Below, one piece after another: positions 21,148 to 32,697 of a stretch of DNA of 64,000 nucleotides (position 1 is the stretch's first letter; every line of letters begins with the position of its first letter). The stretch comes from Ctenosaura bakeri. Its lineage: Eukaryota; Chordata; Lepidosauria; Squamata; Iguanidae. The stretch lies in assembly GCA_948474755.1 (NCBI GenBank), contig CAOLHI010000149.1, positions 620,001 to 684,000 on the forward strand. The letters run 5' to 3'. The notes below the pieces were generated by a model that had not been told where the DNA came from, did not search any database, and worked only from the letters and a program-made list of their open reading frames with translations. The position numbers and the translations under genes were made by a program.

Positions 21148-22793
21148 CATAAAAGAGCATAGAATTACAGTCTATGTCCCACTGAACTCAGATGGACTTA
21201 CTTCTGAGTAAGTCCATATTTATGCATAAGGTGAAACTCTTAGGGTGTTGTTGGATAAATTATAAATCAAGGCCCATAAAGTTCACCGGAGATCCATGAA
21301 ACTCCACCTGCAGTTGTAAAATATAGTCATAAATTGAACAGTCGGACTTCATCATGAGCTACATGAGTTTATGTTCATAGTTTATGATGTTTATATTTTC
21401 TATGCCCCCTTAGATATTTCAATTTGTCTTCTTTTGCAATGGAACTTAAATGCCTTTGTCAGGTCTATGTTTAAAAAAAAAAGTGAGCTCACATCATTAG
21501 CAAGAAAGCAGTCCATCACACCCAGGAGCACGAAGAAATTATAACCAACTTCTACTTTAACCTAGGCAAAGATAAAAATAAGGTAAGAGAGAGGGATCAG
21601 TGTGTGTGCACAATAGGTCAAGTTCCACATGGAAGCAGAAAACTAATTAGGATAATTATATACCTTATAATAAAGGAGAGAAATATATCAGCTGCAAGCC
21701 AATAACACAGAAAATACACACACATTTCAAAGGATGCTGTGAGGAACTAGCTAGGTGTGAAGGTTTTCTTTCTTCTTCTTCCTTTCTTTTTTCTGCCCCC
21801 TGGGAATTGGTGCAGTGAAAAATGTATATTATTATCTACATCCAGCCAAAAGGAGACCTTCTGGGAAAAGAAGTCATCAAAGAATGATCATACCCCATTA
21901 TTATGCCCTAGGAAGCATAATAGTGACTGTACTCGGAGGAGTAGTTTAGCCAGCTGGGGGGAAGAGATGTTACATCTGTATTGTTAATTCAGGACCTTGG
22001 ACAGCGCTATTCCTCTGCAGCTTTGGTAGGGGAAGAACAGTTGAAAGCACAGTTGAGGGCAGCAAACCCTGCATGCCGCTATTGTCAGTTTGGAAAAGTA
22101 ATACCTGATCTTTTGTCCTCTTTACCTATGGTGTATCTGTAATCCCTCGATGTAGGTGATCCATTTTATATACATGGTGGTTACCAGCACAGCAGCTGCG
22201 GTTCGATACAGAGTGATCTAGCGATGCATTAATAGCACGCTTGATCAAGGAAACCACAAATCAGCAATTTCTAGAAATACTAAGAATCAGAAACAGTTGC
22301 TCATAGGATTCTGTGACACATGACATATGTGGATCTACTTTGTTCATGTATGATGTAGCAGTACCTCTTCAAGGCTGTTGCACTCTTAGTGGAATATACA
22401 CATGTAAGTTTCCTTTATGCCTGCCTATGCCTTTATGGTTGCTACTGAGGTTGATATTCCCTTCCTCCCTCTCTAGCACCCAAAGCCCTACTCCCTCTCT
22501 GACCACATCATGCATGTTCAGCAGCACTGAGACATCAGGAAAGCTTTCCTCAAGGATGTTTACCTAGTGACTATTTAATGTCATTTCAATTGTATTCAGA
22601 GATCTCCATTTTTTCTTGTTTGCTGTTAGAGCAACTTTCATTTCTGGTGACCCTGTGAAATAAGAGATCTTCAAGAGCCCCTGTTATCAGCTGCCTTCCT
22701 TGGGTTTTACAAACTCAGGGTTGAGGCCTTCTCAATTGAATCAATCCACCGGTACTGATGTCTTGCTCTTGTCCTACCACCTTCCAAGCATTA
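21148..22793. other. Low-repeat stretch
   Basis: No gene or named transposon recognised. The part 22000-22260 is unusually CpG-bearing for the neighbourhood (gcatgccgctattgtcag, gcggttcgatacag, tctagcgatgcattaatagc) and repeat-free, so it is a CNE candidate. Confidence 0.35.
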
Positions 22794-22795
22794 TA

Positions 22796-23290
22796 CAGTC
22801 TGCACTCCACATCTACAGGTTTTACTTTAATGGATTTGATTATTTACAAATTTCTCCAACCTCTGGCCCCCCCACCTCAGGCACTTCTGTTCTGAGGGAA
22901 ACTTCCCTCTTGGCAGCCAATCAGACTATGCAGTCCTTAAAAACCCTTCCTCTGATCCTCCTCCACCTCCACCAGCCACTGCCTGGCCAGCTAAGGATGG
23001 ATTGCAACTCAATTTCTCAGCACCACCATATCATTCCTGATGCCCTCCCACACCCAAGGAAGGGGATGGTAAGACAGAGGAAGTATAGGGCCACTGTGCT
23101 GACTCACCCCTTTTCCCTGACCTGGTTTGGACCATGGGTGCCCATTCTTCTCACCCTGCCCCAGCCCCCTTCCCACAGACACACAGACACACACACAAAC
23201 ACACATTTTTTATATTTATGATTTTTTTCATTTTTGTGGGGGTCTTGTGCCTCTAACCCTAGAAAATGTGTATTTTTTATGAATCATACT
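22796..23290. mobile_element. Pogo/Tigger-like element, about 495 bp
   Basis: The left end is TA-CAGTCTGCACTCCACATC, followed by gatttgattatttacaaatt. The right side is the typical 'tcatttttgtgggggtcttg' block and a degraded end near 23290. It overlaps the longest open frame in the window (22700-23221), which is low-complexity proline/histidine-rich text and is best explained as chance within this element. Confidence 0.65.
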
Positions 23291-24235
23291 GGCTCATGAT
23301 ATGCATACAAAGACCTTTAAAATCTTCCATATCTTGCTCTTATGCGCAAGCTGTTCACTTTTAGTTGTGTGGCTTTTATACTATTCTTTTTGACATCATA
23401 CCATCATGTTTTTGCTTGTGAAATGAGCAGTTTCAAATTCTTTGCCACAAAGAGAACTTTTGAGTTAATTTTGACAAGTGAATGTACGACAACTGTGTTT
23501 GAGTGGAGAATAGAAAAATCCTGGTTCTGACAATGAATCTTAAATGATGCATTTCTTTTGTTGCATGCATTGCACCTCAGAAATGTTTGGGTGAAGGGGA
23601 ACCTGAAGCAGGCTCTGGATACATGCAAGAGAAAAGGGGAGACAAAAGATCCTTTTGTCATGAACCAAGACTTTGAATTAACCTGGAAAGGAAACCAGGA
23701 TCCTGTGCCTTTGGCAACAGACAGTCACCATTGCCCTGCCAGATCTCAGTGCTGGTGTAATCATTTTGCATCTGTCTACAGGGACACAGCCAGACACTCC
23801 TCTGATCTTGAATGTTCCTCATGAGGCACAGAATGGACGGGGTGGTGGTGGCCTTCAAAGGCTGTGCAGAAAGTCTGGGTTAGTGGTAGTATATGGGTCA
23901 GCCTACAGTAAATCTACACACAGAACAACTACCTTATGTTAGGAGGTACACAATACGCCAGACAGCAATGCAGCTGAATGGTGCATATAAGCAAGCTGAA
24001 GCTTTCAGGGGTTAACCTGGGCTTGGCCATGATTAGAAATTCTTTAGAAGGGTGTTTCTCTTGGCCATTTCCTCCTCATGAGTTCTTTCTTTTTTGACTC
24101 AGTCATTTCAAGGAAATGGAAAGGAATTAGCTTCTCAAAGCTAATTTGACTAGTGATTACTATGTTATGTTAGATTAATTTTTCATCATGGTTATTTGAG
24201 ATTACTGTTTTAATTGCTTTAACTGCTTCATTTGT

Positions 24236-24310
24236 CCTTCCTTCCTTCCTTCCTTCCTTCCTTCCTTCCTTCCTTCCTTCCTTCCTTCCTTCCTTCCTTC
24301 CTTCCTTCCT
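24236..24310 (+). repeat. Microsatellite (CCTT)n, about 75 bp
   Basis: About 19 uninterrupted CCTT units, ending in a short T run. It is a perfect homopurine/homopyrimidine mirror repeat, able in principle to form triplex DNA. The uninterrupted state suggests recent expansion. Confidence 0.97.
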
Positions 24311-25147
24311 TTTTCATTATAAAAATTCTGTACATCACCTAAAATTAATTTCTGGCTTTTGCAATATGACAAGTTGGCTTTCTTTTTTGTGCTCTGTGTT
24401 GACTTGGGAATCTCTTTATGTTTCACTCACAGCTCTGGACAGATCTGAGTTGCAGCTGGCTTTTCCACATGGAAATCCACCTTGACTTCAATATACCAGA
24501 ATGCATTACTGGATGTAATCTGATGCTTGCAACACGTACCAGAAACTAATCATTTTGAGCTGAAATGTTGTACTAATAGGAATGCAAACCTTTAATTCTT
24601 GATGATAAGAACAAAGAATTTCAAAAGCTTTGTTGCTGCTGGGCAGGATTACTGTGGGGTATTTTTGATGATTTTTCCCCATTTTGAGATTAAAGAAAAA
24701 TGTATTTGTGTGCACAATCAACTTGTTTTATTTTGTTTTTTTTGGCCAGAATACAGTTTCTTTTTCACAATCAACCTATTTTTCTGGGAAAAACATTGCT
24801 TTTGGGACAGATTTTACTATTTATTTTATTTTATTTTTTGCAAAGGGTCTTTCTTGTGGAGAATGAGTAAAAAATTCAGTCTTCTTTACATTCCTTTTCC
24901 TTGCATTAACAGTTATCTGTGAACATGCTGGAATTTCTTTTGACTTTGCTCACCTTGAAATCCCTCACACTTCTTGACTCTGAGAGTTTTACAGAGAAGG
25001 CTGGAAAGGAAAGGGGAAAATAACCCATTGCAGTTCCATTGAAAGAGGCAGTTTCATCAATGGAATGTTGCTAATGGATGTCATTTAGTACTGGTTCTAA
25101 ACTGAAGTTCTCATGGCCTCAAGAGCTGGCCTAATTTTTAGATTTTA

Positions 25148-25207
25148 TCCTTCCTTCTTTCCTTCATCCCTTCCTCCTCCCCCTCCTCCCCCTCCTCCTC
25201 CTCCTTT
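25148..25207 (+). repeat. Polypyrimidine tract (TTCC/CTCC-rich)
   Basis: Sixty bases made almost only of C and T, with ccctcctcc phrases in the second half. Confidence 0.85.
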
Positions 25208-25335
25208 TCTATCACCTCATGGTATGACAAATTCTGGAGAACTCAAATCTTGCACACTTTTATGGTAGTCTGATTGATGCTCACAATGCTCTTGTCAAAC
25301 AGTTGATTTTTGTATTGTTTCCTACGGACCAATAT

Positions 25336-25470
25336 GACTATCTATTTTATTTTATTTTAATGCCACCTTTCTCCAGAGTGGGACCCAAAGCGGCTTCCAA
25401 AAATGTTTCTGGAATTTTAAATTACTTTAAAATGTTTTAATAGTGCATTTGTGATATTTTACCACCTTGA
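25336..25470 (-). mobile_element. LINE 3' tail, antisense (L2-like)
   Basis: Phrases 'ttttattttaatgccacctt', 'tctccagagtgggacccaaa' and 'gcggcttcc' form the antisense LINE 3' end. Following sequence is AT-rich. Confidence 0.4.
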
Positions 25471-25481
25471 ATACTTTAATA

Positions 25482-25618
25482 CAGTGCTGGGCAACTTATG
25501 CCCCAGCAACTTTTGCAGGAATAAACTTCCATAATCCTTCACTATCTACTACGCTGACTACAGCTGATGGGAACTGGAAGTCAAAAACTTCTGTAAGGCC
25601 CACAGCTGCCCCCTCTGG
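25482..25618. mobile_element. hAT-like short MITE
   Basis: Left part cagtgctgggcaacttatgc and right part ggcccacagctgccccctct are mutually inverted in outline, with an internal palindromic 'ctgactacagctgatgggaa' core. This matches a common sauropsid Charlie-like MITE layout. Ends are approximate. Confidence 0.5.
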
Positions 25619-25864
25619 CTTAAATTCTATTGGTAGTCCAAACTAGAAGAAATTCACTATCTCATTAGAATATCCACAAATGTCGATCCATTTTGCAACT
25701 AATGCATAAGTGTTGACTCACCATGCAACAACTAATTCCATTGCTCTGCTCTAGTAGGGACTACCTGTAGGATTCATATTTCTGGCTTTGACTGAAAGGT
25801 GAGGTAAATTTTTTTGCAGAAAATATATACATACATAGGTCTCAATCCAACATGCCCTATGAGG

Positions 25865-26408
25865 AGAGTCAAGGGAAGTGATAGTACCACTCTATTCTGC
25901 TTTGGTAAGATGCCATCTGGAATATTGTGTCCAGTTTTTGGCACTACAGTTTAGGAATGATACTGAGAAACTGGAATGTGTCCAGAGAAGGGTGACCAAA
26001 ATGGTAGAAACCATGGAAACTGTGCCATATGAGGAGCAGCTTAGGGAACTGCATATGTTTAGCCTGGAGAAGAGAAGGTTAAGAGGAAACATGATAGCTA
26101 TGTTTAAATGTTTGAAGGGATGTCGTATGGAGGATGGAGCAAGCCTGTTTTTCTGCTGCTCCAGAAAATAGGATATGGAGCAATGACTTCAAACTTCAGG
26201 AAAAGAGATTCCATCTAAACATTAGGAAGAACTTCCTGACAGTAAGAGCAGTTTGACAGTAGAATACGCTGCCTGAGAGTGTGGTGGAGTCTCCTTCCTT
26301 GGGGGTATTTAAACAGAGGGTGGAGGACCATCTGCCAAGAATGCTTCAATTGCAGGGGTTGGACTTGATAGCCCCTGTGCTTTCTTTCAGATCTATGATT
26401 CTATGAAT
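25865..26408 (+). pseudogene. CR1 LINE 3' end with reverse-transcriptase C-terminal remnant
   Basis: Translation from 25878 gives [17 protein letters not shown], then [32 protein letters not shown] and IAMFKCLKG. These are the standard last segments of CR1 ORF2, downstream of the catalytic YxDD motif, which is absent. The frame ends at 26171. The 3' UTR follows (aggaagaacttcctgacagt, gtgtggtggagtctccttcc) and stops at the gatctatgattctatgaa end. This is a 5'-truncated, inactive copy of about 540 bp. Confidence 0.9.
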
Positions 26409-26633
26409 CTTGGTGTGGTCTTTATTTAGCCACTATTTATATGGCAAAATTCAATATAAAATAGATCCATATGGGTTTCTGAGTATAAAATAACATATTT
26501 GGAAAAAATAGCCAAAGTTGGCTTCTGGATCAATAATGGTTAAAAAAAATTCTTAGACATTAATATTAGATGTGAAATGTATCCACTTGGCAGAATTATA
26601 GCAATTTGGTACTGTTTTAACTATCATGGCTCT

Positions 26634-26835
26634 GTGCCTTTCCACATTACATTGTTATAGTGCTATTATTCCACTTTCAACATTGTATGGAATCCTGGGA
26701 TTTGCAGTTGAGGAAGGTGCATTTAGAATTCTCAGCCAGGGAGCATTTTGGTTTCAGTAAACTACAAACCTCAGAATTCCACAGGATGTTGAAAGTGGAA
26801 TAATAGCACTATAACAGTGTAGTGCAGAAAGACCC
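26634..26835. mobile_element. Foldback element, family F (copy 8), with TCT target duplication
   Basis: Left terminus GTGCCTTTCCACATTACATTG; right terminus TGTAGTGCAGAAAGACCC. TCT flanks both ends (26631-26633 and 26836-26838). Both arms are well preserved. Length 202 bp. Confidence 0.85.
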
Positions 26836-26838
26836 TCT

Positions 26839-27008
26839 GTCCAAGGGAATTTTGGGATTTGGTGAAGCACTTAAAATCCTCTAGGGCACTTTCTTCATGT
26901 TAATGGCAGAGCATTAGAGCTCTTTCCCCAAAATTGTAAGAAACTACAAATCCCAGGATTCCATTGGATGGAGCTGTGACAGTTAATTGTGTACTGTGGA
27001 TTCATGCC
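26839..27008. mobile_element. Related foldback MITE, second type
   Basis: Arms 'gaattttgggatttggtgaa' and 'aactacaaatcccaggattc' face each other around 'attagagctctttccccaaa'. The right side ends with ggagctgtgacagttaattg. It shares the 'tcccaggattcca' arm text with family F but not its termini, and lies directly against copy 8. Confidence 0.5.
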
Positions 27009-27880
27009 TGATCAATTTTTCATTTCTTCTCCATTTCTACTAGAGGGAAAACAAAGCATTCTTGTAATACCAGGCACTGTTGTTGTTCATTCGTTGAAGA
27101 AGGGGTCCAACAAGCCTTCAGGGTGCAGAGAAACACTAAAGCCCATTTTGTGAAAAGAAACAGTCTCTCCCATCATGTAAGCATTCTTTGAGGAAAACCA
27201 AAACAGAGACCTCTCTAGCTGACTCATCATGTGGTTAATTTCCCCCCCCCTGTTTGAGGCATGAGAAAACAAAGGAGACCAGGATGAATAGGTTCAAAGG
27301 CTTCTATGATGCTCATTAAGCTTCTCACACCAATAGATCTCACAGAGTTGTTGTGAAGATAAAATAGGAGAATTCCCACAGGGTCAACTCCCCTAATGCC
27401 ATTATTTGCTTCATAAAGTATCAATTCCTGGGTAGTACCCTCGGATAGGATCTGCAAAGAATAGGAAGGCCTCAAAGCCCTCACTTTGGGGATCCAGATG
27501 GCAGCGAACTGGGCAGTGTGCCATGCGACTGGAGGAGAGATATCAAAGGGAGGGAGATAATCATGACCACAGCAGCTGTATTTGCTTTGGCTTATTTCAA
27601 AGAGAAGCCTGCACTGGGTTGCCCTTCCTACAAAGGTGGTAACTATTTTCGTAAAAAGCAACAGAGAACACATTTTACTTTTTTAGTTAAAATATTTATA
27701 ATCCAAAGATCTCAGGGTGGGATATAGCAAAATCAACACATACAATTTAAAGAAATATCAAATATGAAGCAGGACAAACTAATTTACAGTCTCACGTGCT
27801 AGTCAACAAGCTAAAACAAGTTACACCAGCTAAAACAATGTACTAACAGATGAAAAACAGGATCCCAAAGGCTTCAAGAC
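27009..27880. other. Unannotated stretch
   Basis: A phrase 'ctcacagagttgttgtgaag' at about 27336-27357 recalls the middle of some squamate SINEs. The part 27690-27780 resembles an antisense LINE 3' tail. The open frame 27227-27673 (minus) shows no domain. Confidence 0.35.
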
Positions 27881-28080
27881 AGCCAGAAAGGCATAGTGGT
27901 TTGAACGTTGGGCTATGACCTTGGAGTTTGGGGTTTAATTCCCTTCTTGGCCATGGAAACCCATTGGGTGATTTTGGGGGTGTCACACATGCTCAGCCCC
28001 AGAAAACTCCATGATAGAGGTTACCTTAGGGTTACCATGAGTAGGAAACAACTTGAAGGCACATAACACCAGCAGCACCA
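27881..28080 (+). mobile_element. Sauria-type SINE
   Basis: Sense copy: gccagaaaggcatagtggtt head, ggtttaattcccttcttggc B-box region, body gttaccttagggttaccatg, and tail cttgaaggcacataacacca. Moderately diverged. Confidence 0.8.
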
Positions 28081-28224
28081 GCTTGAATAAATTAACTAGG
28101 TTTACATTTTCCTACAGAAATATCCATTTCCTATTACTATATCCTGTTCAAATATCCCTTTCATACCTCTTGGCAAAATGGTAAACATATCCCTTGGAAA
28201 TCCATATATTTCTACAATGCATTC

Positions 28225-28850
28225 CATTTGTTTGTTTGTTTACATCCCACCTTTCTCTGGACATGGGATCCAAGGTGGCTAACAACAATGTAGAACAAAG
28301 TTCAGGTAAAGTGTTATTTTCCAAAAGTTTTTTTTTTAGAATCAACAAATAGTTCGGATGAAAAAGTGCACAGTTAGAACAATTTAAAATACATTTAGAT
28401 CATAATTAAAAAGATAAAAGCACAGCATCGCATGTTACAAAACCCTTCTGCCTCATGATTTAAGAATGATGAGCCTGCCTGAATAAATATTATTTAAAAG
28501 CCATAGGTCTGCTGGTGGGAAGGGACCAGAGACCCCAAAGAGGAGGCCAACTGAACCTCCCATGGTTCCACAGCCTTGGAGAAGTCACTGAGAAGCCTCT
28601 CTTCTGTGTCCTCACCAACTGTGCCTATGAGTGTGATGGTGATGGAACCAAGAGAAAAAAGCCACCCTGAGATCTTTCACCAAGGTTCTTAAAATGTGGC
28701 CAGGCTTATATAGGGAGATACGGTTTTTGAGATAATCTGAACTCAAGCCATGTAGGGATTTAAGGCTCAAAGTCAGCACTTTGAATTCTGCTTGGCAATG
28801 AATTGGTAGCCAATGAAGCTCTTTCAATAGGGAGAGTTATATGACTCCTA
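28225..28850 (-). pseudogene. L2-like LINE, reverse-transcriptase C-terminus and 3' tail, antisense
   Basis: Minus-strand translation from 28827 gives ELHWLPIHCQAEFKVLTLSL, then KSLHGLSSDYLKNRISLYKP. This is the well-known L2 block (LHWLPI, FKVL, K.LHGL, YL..., Y.P). Downstream on the minus strand the 3' UTR leads to a generic LINE end near 28225-28290 (antisense of catcccacctttctctggac). The catalytic domain is absent. Confidence 0.75.
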
Positions 28851-28961
28851 TAAACAGCTCTGGTCATTGCAAAACTCTATTACATTTGGACAAATGCGTG
28901 CATCTAAATAAAAGCTGTCAGTGTGAAAAATGTGCATGAATATGCTTCATTCAGTGGGCAC

Positions 28962-29081
28962 TGATGCCAAAGAGCTCTCTGACTGAGAATTCAAAATGCC
29001 CCTCCTTAAACTGCAGACCCCAGGATTCCATAGGACTGAAAGTTGAATATAGCAGTATAACAGTGTAGGGCAGAAATAGCC
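28962..29081. mobile_element. Foldback element, family F (copy 9, right half only)
   Basis: Starts within the central 'aaagagctctctgactgaga' and runs through the right arm to gtgtagggcagaaatagccc. The left arm is missing. Confidence 0.75.
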
Positions 29082-31649
29082 CAAAATTGGTATATTGGTG
29101 AATGCCTCAACAAAAATACATGCTTCAGGATAAACATGTATCAAAATACATATGAATATCCATACAGGAAGGGAAAGAGGGCTCTATGATCTAGAACCAG
29201 AGTGAAAAGAGAATACCAGATGAGAATATCAAAAATGAGACTGATCAAATTTCACATCCTGATTCCTGTCTGGGACCAGACACATGAGAAATGAGTGGCA
29301 TACTTTTGGTGTGGCACACACTTGAATTCCCTTACACATGCAATTGTACTTTTTGACTGTGACATAATGACCATATTCAGTTCACAGTTGCATAAACAAA
29401 GTTCCTCAAGGGTCACTCTTGCACAATCAGTTTCACATGTTGGATGGTGCATAACTAGTCATCTATGCCTTCAATATATTACTTCATGCACCTGGATTAT
29501 AGAATCAGCAAGCACGTTAACAGATATGTAATGGGTTGCACAGAACTGGTATTCAATAGAAGGGTAGTGTAATATAACCAGCACTTAACTACATGAGTGT
29601 AGATTTTACACTATACACACATGATGTTGGATCTTGACTCACATGTATGAGCAAGATTCATTTTCCCTTTAGGTGCTCCTTTCTTTCAGTTGGGTCATCT
29701 TTGCCAGTTCAGATAGCAGGAGCCTGGAACAGCTGTCATGGGCAACATAAGCATTTTTCCTATAAGAAAGCATCATCTAATGCTAAAGATCAGGTATGCC
29801 TCCACATTTCCCCCCTAAATGAGCAGTAAAATACTAGAATAGCTGCCAAAATGATCAAAATCCAGGATTCAGCTTGGCTCGAAACATAAATCACATCTTC
29901 ATATTGCACAATCCATGTTTGTGAATTGGATGTTACTTTTCTGGTGATTCAAAATTCAAAATTGCACTCTCCAAGACTCTATAAACATCAATGGACTTTG
30001 ATTAATTTGCTTGGCTTAATTAGTCATTTGCAGCTTTGCAGTTCTATCAATATGGTAACATAGTAGCATTGGTTTTTGTGCCTGAAATTCCAATTAGTTA
30101 AATATGCAAATGACCAAGCCCCAAATAAGCAATTCCACAACAATAAATAAAAGTTGTCAGTAGCTTGCAGGCATGCGAGAGAAGGGGCTCTCACAACCGC
30201 AGGCGGGTGATTTGGTGGATGCACCATGCTTTCATCAGGTATGCGTGTCAACACCTTGTCTGAGGCTTAAGCAATATTAACTCATAAATATCTGACAACC
30301 TACTGTCACCTACTTACAAACAGAAGAGCCATTATTGGGGGGGATGTTGATTCTCATGATAGCAGTTCTTTAAAAAATACAACGCTGTATCTAGCCTCCC
30401 TAAGTAATCCACAGAAGCCATGGGGTTCTCTTCAAGATATAACCAGAGACTGGCCCATAACTCCCAAAATCTTTCAACCAACATGGCTGCAGTCATATTG
30501 CCTGGAGGGTTCTGGGCAATAGTCCAAAAACAGGGGGGAAAGGAACCTTCCAGACTCTGGATATGATCATTGTAGTTTTACAACACTTGTGTTCCAGTTT
30601 TATTTATTTGTAAAGAATGCACTTTGTGAATTAAAATACATTGCAAAATTAACCTGGAAGCTGCATTATCTCTCATTAGCTCTATTTATTCTCCTAGGCC
30701 AGTATGCTTTTACTGCAATCGGTCAAGCAGTGTGTCCCCAGAAACCTAGTCTACTAGGATGGGTGGATTTCTGGTCTTAATCTTGAACAAGAGGAAGTCA
30801 AAGAACTAGGACTTAACTCTGGGGTTTCTCTCTCCAACAAAGATAAAACTTTTTCTTTGGGACTACAATTGGCAAGTTTTACCTATACAGCACCTGAAAG
30901 TTTTTCCAAATGCAACACTACAGAGTCTTCTTGAGAAATTCAATGTTCTCTGCCTAAGAAAGCGGCTGGTAGCCTCTACAGGACAAGGGCAATTTGGACC
31001 TCAAGGAAAGTTAATTTTCCGTTGCTCACAGAGTTGAAATTGATTACCTGGATTTTTCTCCTCTTTGTTTCCCAGTCCTCAAATGGCCAAACAGGGGAGC
31101 GGCCTCCGCCTGCATTGATATCACTCTGGACCATCTTAACTGACAACAAAAGTAACATCTTAAGGCAAAATGTAAGCCTTTGATTCTAACATTCTTCTCC
31201 TGCATGATTTTTTTAACTTTTAATTTTAATGATGTAGAAGCCAATGGAGCTTCAAAAGCTTTCATGATCCATTTTGTATTTTTTAAAACTGGCCCAATAA
31301 AGGTATCTCTGTCTTGTGGATTTTGGATTTTGTTGTATTTTGCTGATCTTGGTCTGTTTCTCTTGTGCTCATTGTGGAAAATGGAAAATCTGTTGCATTT
31401 TCCATTTCCATATCAAACAGAAGAGATAGTAAAGCTTCTGGGATTGTCTTACAGATGTGAAGCACTTCACAGCCTGGACTACAAATAAAAGCCAAGAGGC
31501 TCATCAGAACCTATGATGGTTAACTTTATAGTGATAGAACTATGTCAGTGATGAGATACACAACTACTCTAATAAACTGCAGTGAGGCACAATGCGGAAC
31601 AAATGGTCCAAAGAGTTGCATCCCAATTACTAAGAGGGGCTGGTTATAG
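29082..31649. other. Low-repeat stretch with candidate conserved non-coding block
   Basis: No gene recognised. The block 29990-30320 is repeat-free and dense in developmental transcription-factor core sites. A likely LINE-tail trace is absent. Open frames at 31180-31488 and elsewhere show no domain. Confidence 0.4.
29990..30320. promoter_or_regulatory. Candidate conserved enhancer-like block (hypothesis)
   Basis: Within about 120 bases are gattaatttgc, gcttaattagtcatttgc, ccaattagttaaat and a perfect POU octamer ATGCAAAT at 30102-30109, followed by gac. There is no repeat similarity and no coding potential. The clustering of TAATTA-type and octamer cores is seen in many vertebrate developmental enhancers. 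Function is inferred only. Confidence 0.3.
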
Positions 31650-32265
31650 GAAGCACGTGCCTCCCTTTTTGCAACAACCGGCTGCTGTCCTATTTCTGGA
31701 CACTATTCGAAGTGCTGGTTTTGGTCTATAAAGCTCCATATTGTTCAGATCCAGGCTATTTAAAGGGTGGTATTTTCCCATATGAGCCTTCCTGAGGTCT
31801 AAGATCTACAGGGAAGGCAGTTCCCTCTATCCCACTGCCTTCACAGGAAAAACTGGTGGGAACACAGGCGAAGGCCTAGTCGGTGGCTGTTCCCACACTT
31901 TGAAACACTCTCGCTAGTTGGGATGGCTCCTTCTTTGCTTTCCTTTCAGCAACAGGATAAGACTTTTGTTTTCCAGCAAGCTTTTGGAAATTGATTTTGA
32001 TAAAATAAAATGACTTTTATTGTGCTGTACAACATGGTTAGTGGTTTGAGTGTTGGACTATAACCCTGGAGACCAGGGTCTTCCTTGCTCTGCCATGGAA
32101 ATCCATTGAGTGACCTTGGCTTCATTACACACTCTCAGCCCTAGAAAACCCATGATAGGTCCTTTGGGTTACAGTAAGTCCGAAATGACTTGAAAGCACA
32201 CAATAGCACAACTGTTTATTTTAAAGTAACCTTTTAATTGGCCTGAATTCTATTGTCATTCAAAC
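31650..32265 (+). pseudogene. L2-like LINE 3' portion, split by a SINE
   Basis: Collinear with 57910-58910: ctgtcctatttctggacact, gttttggtctataaagctcc, ttcacaggaaaaactggtgg, gtcggtggctgttcccacac. These correspond to the L2 C-terminal coding region (FKVLVL.YKA... and AFSVAAP). The frame is broken. A SINE occupies 32029-32215, after which the L2 3' UTR resumes (actgtttattttaaagtaac). Confidence 0.7.
32029..32215 (+). mobile_element. Sauria-type SINE inside an L2-like LINE
   Basis: Sense copy: catggttagtggtttgagtg, ggagaccagggtcttccttg, to the tail cttgaaagcacacaatagca. It lacks the internal block that is also missing at 1104 and 15998, so it probably belongs to the same subfamily. Confidence 0.8.
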
Positions 32266-32697
32266 CCATGGGCAGTATGTGGCCCTTAAGGCCATTTTTA
32301 GACTCTCATGGCCCAGCCATCATAATATTTTGAAAAATAATTGGCTAAAATGTCCTTCCATATGAGAGCAATTTTGATAAGTTTTTGCACCGTTGGGCTT
32401 TTTTAGGCCTAGAGTGGCCTTTTGGAAAAAGACGTTGAGCAGATGTCAACTTTCTGTCTTTTAAAAAAGCCCTCCTCAGTTCTTAAAATGGTCCAGGTTT
32501 CCCCCCCAAATGTGGCAAGATGGTCTCCCATGCCTGCTAGGAGGTGTGGAAGACCATTCTGGGCCAAAACAATTTCTAAAGCATAAAAAATCCAAGGGTG
32601 AGAAGTATTGCAGAGTGTTGCTGTGGTGGTATGGCCCTTCAAGGTGTCATGGAGAACTAATGTGGCTCTCAATCCCTCGTGGTTTCCCACTCCTGGT
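32266..32697. mobile_element. hAT-like non-autonomous element
   Basis: The left end (ccatgggcagtatgtggccc) and the right end (gtggctctcaatccctcgtg, then gtttcccactcctg) are loosely inverted and match the general CAGGGGTGGGCAA...GGCCC hAT layout. No clear 8-bp duplication is seen. Non-coding. Confidence 0.45.

Larger units (their letters stand above)
23291..25335. other. Unannotated stretch with simple repeats
   Basis: No gene recognised. Contains the (CCTT)n at 24236-24310 and a polypyrimidine tract at 25148-25207. Confidence 0.4.

Noticed and set aside
22700..23221. Longest open frame in the window (173 codons, plus)
   Set aside because: Most of it lies in a pogo/Tigger-like element and the translation is proline/histidine/threonine-rich without any domain. 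No exon signals.
24236..24310. Possible CRISPR-like periodic repeat
   Set aside because: Four-base tandem units without spacers, in a vertebrate genome.
27227..27673. 148-codon open frame (minus)
   Set aside because: No recognisable family, no exon context, and a SINE-like phrase lies inside it.
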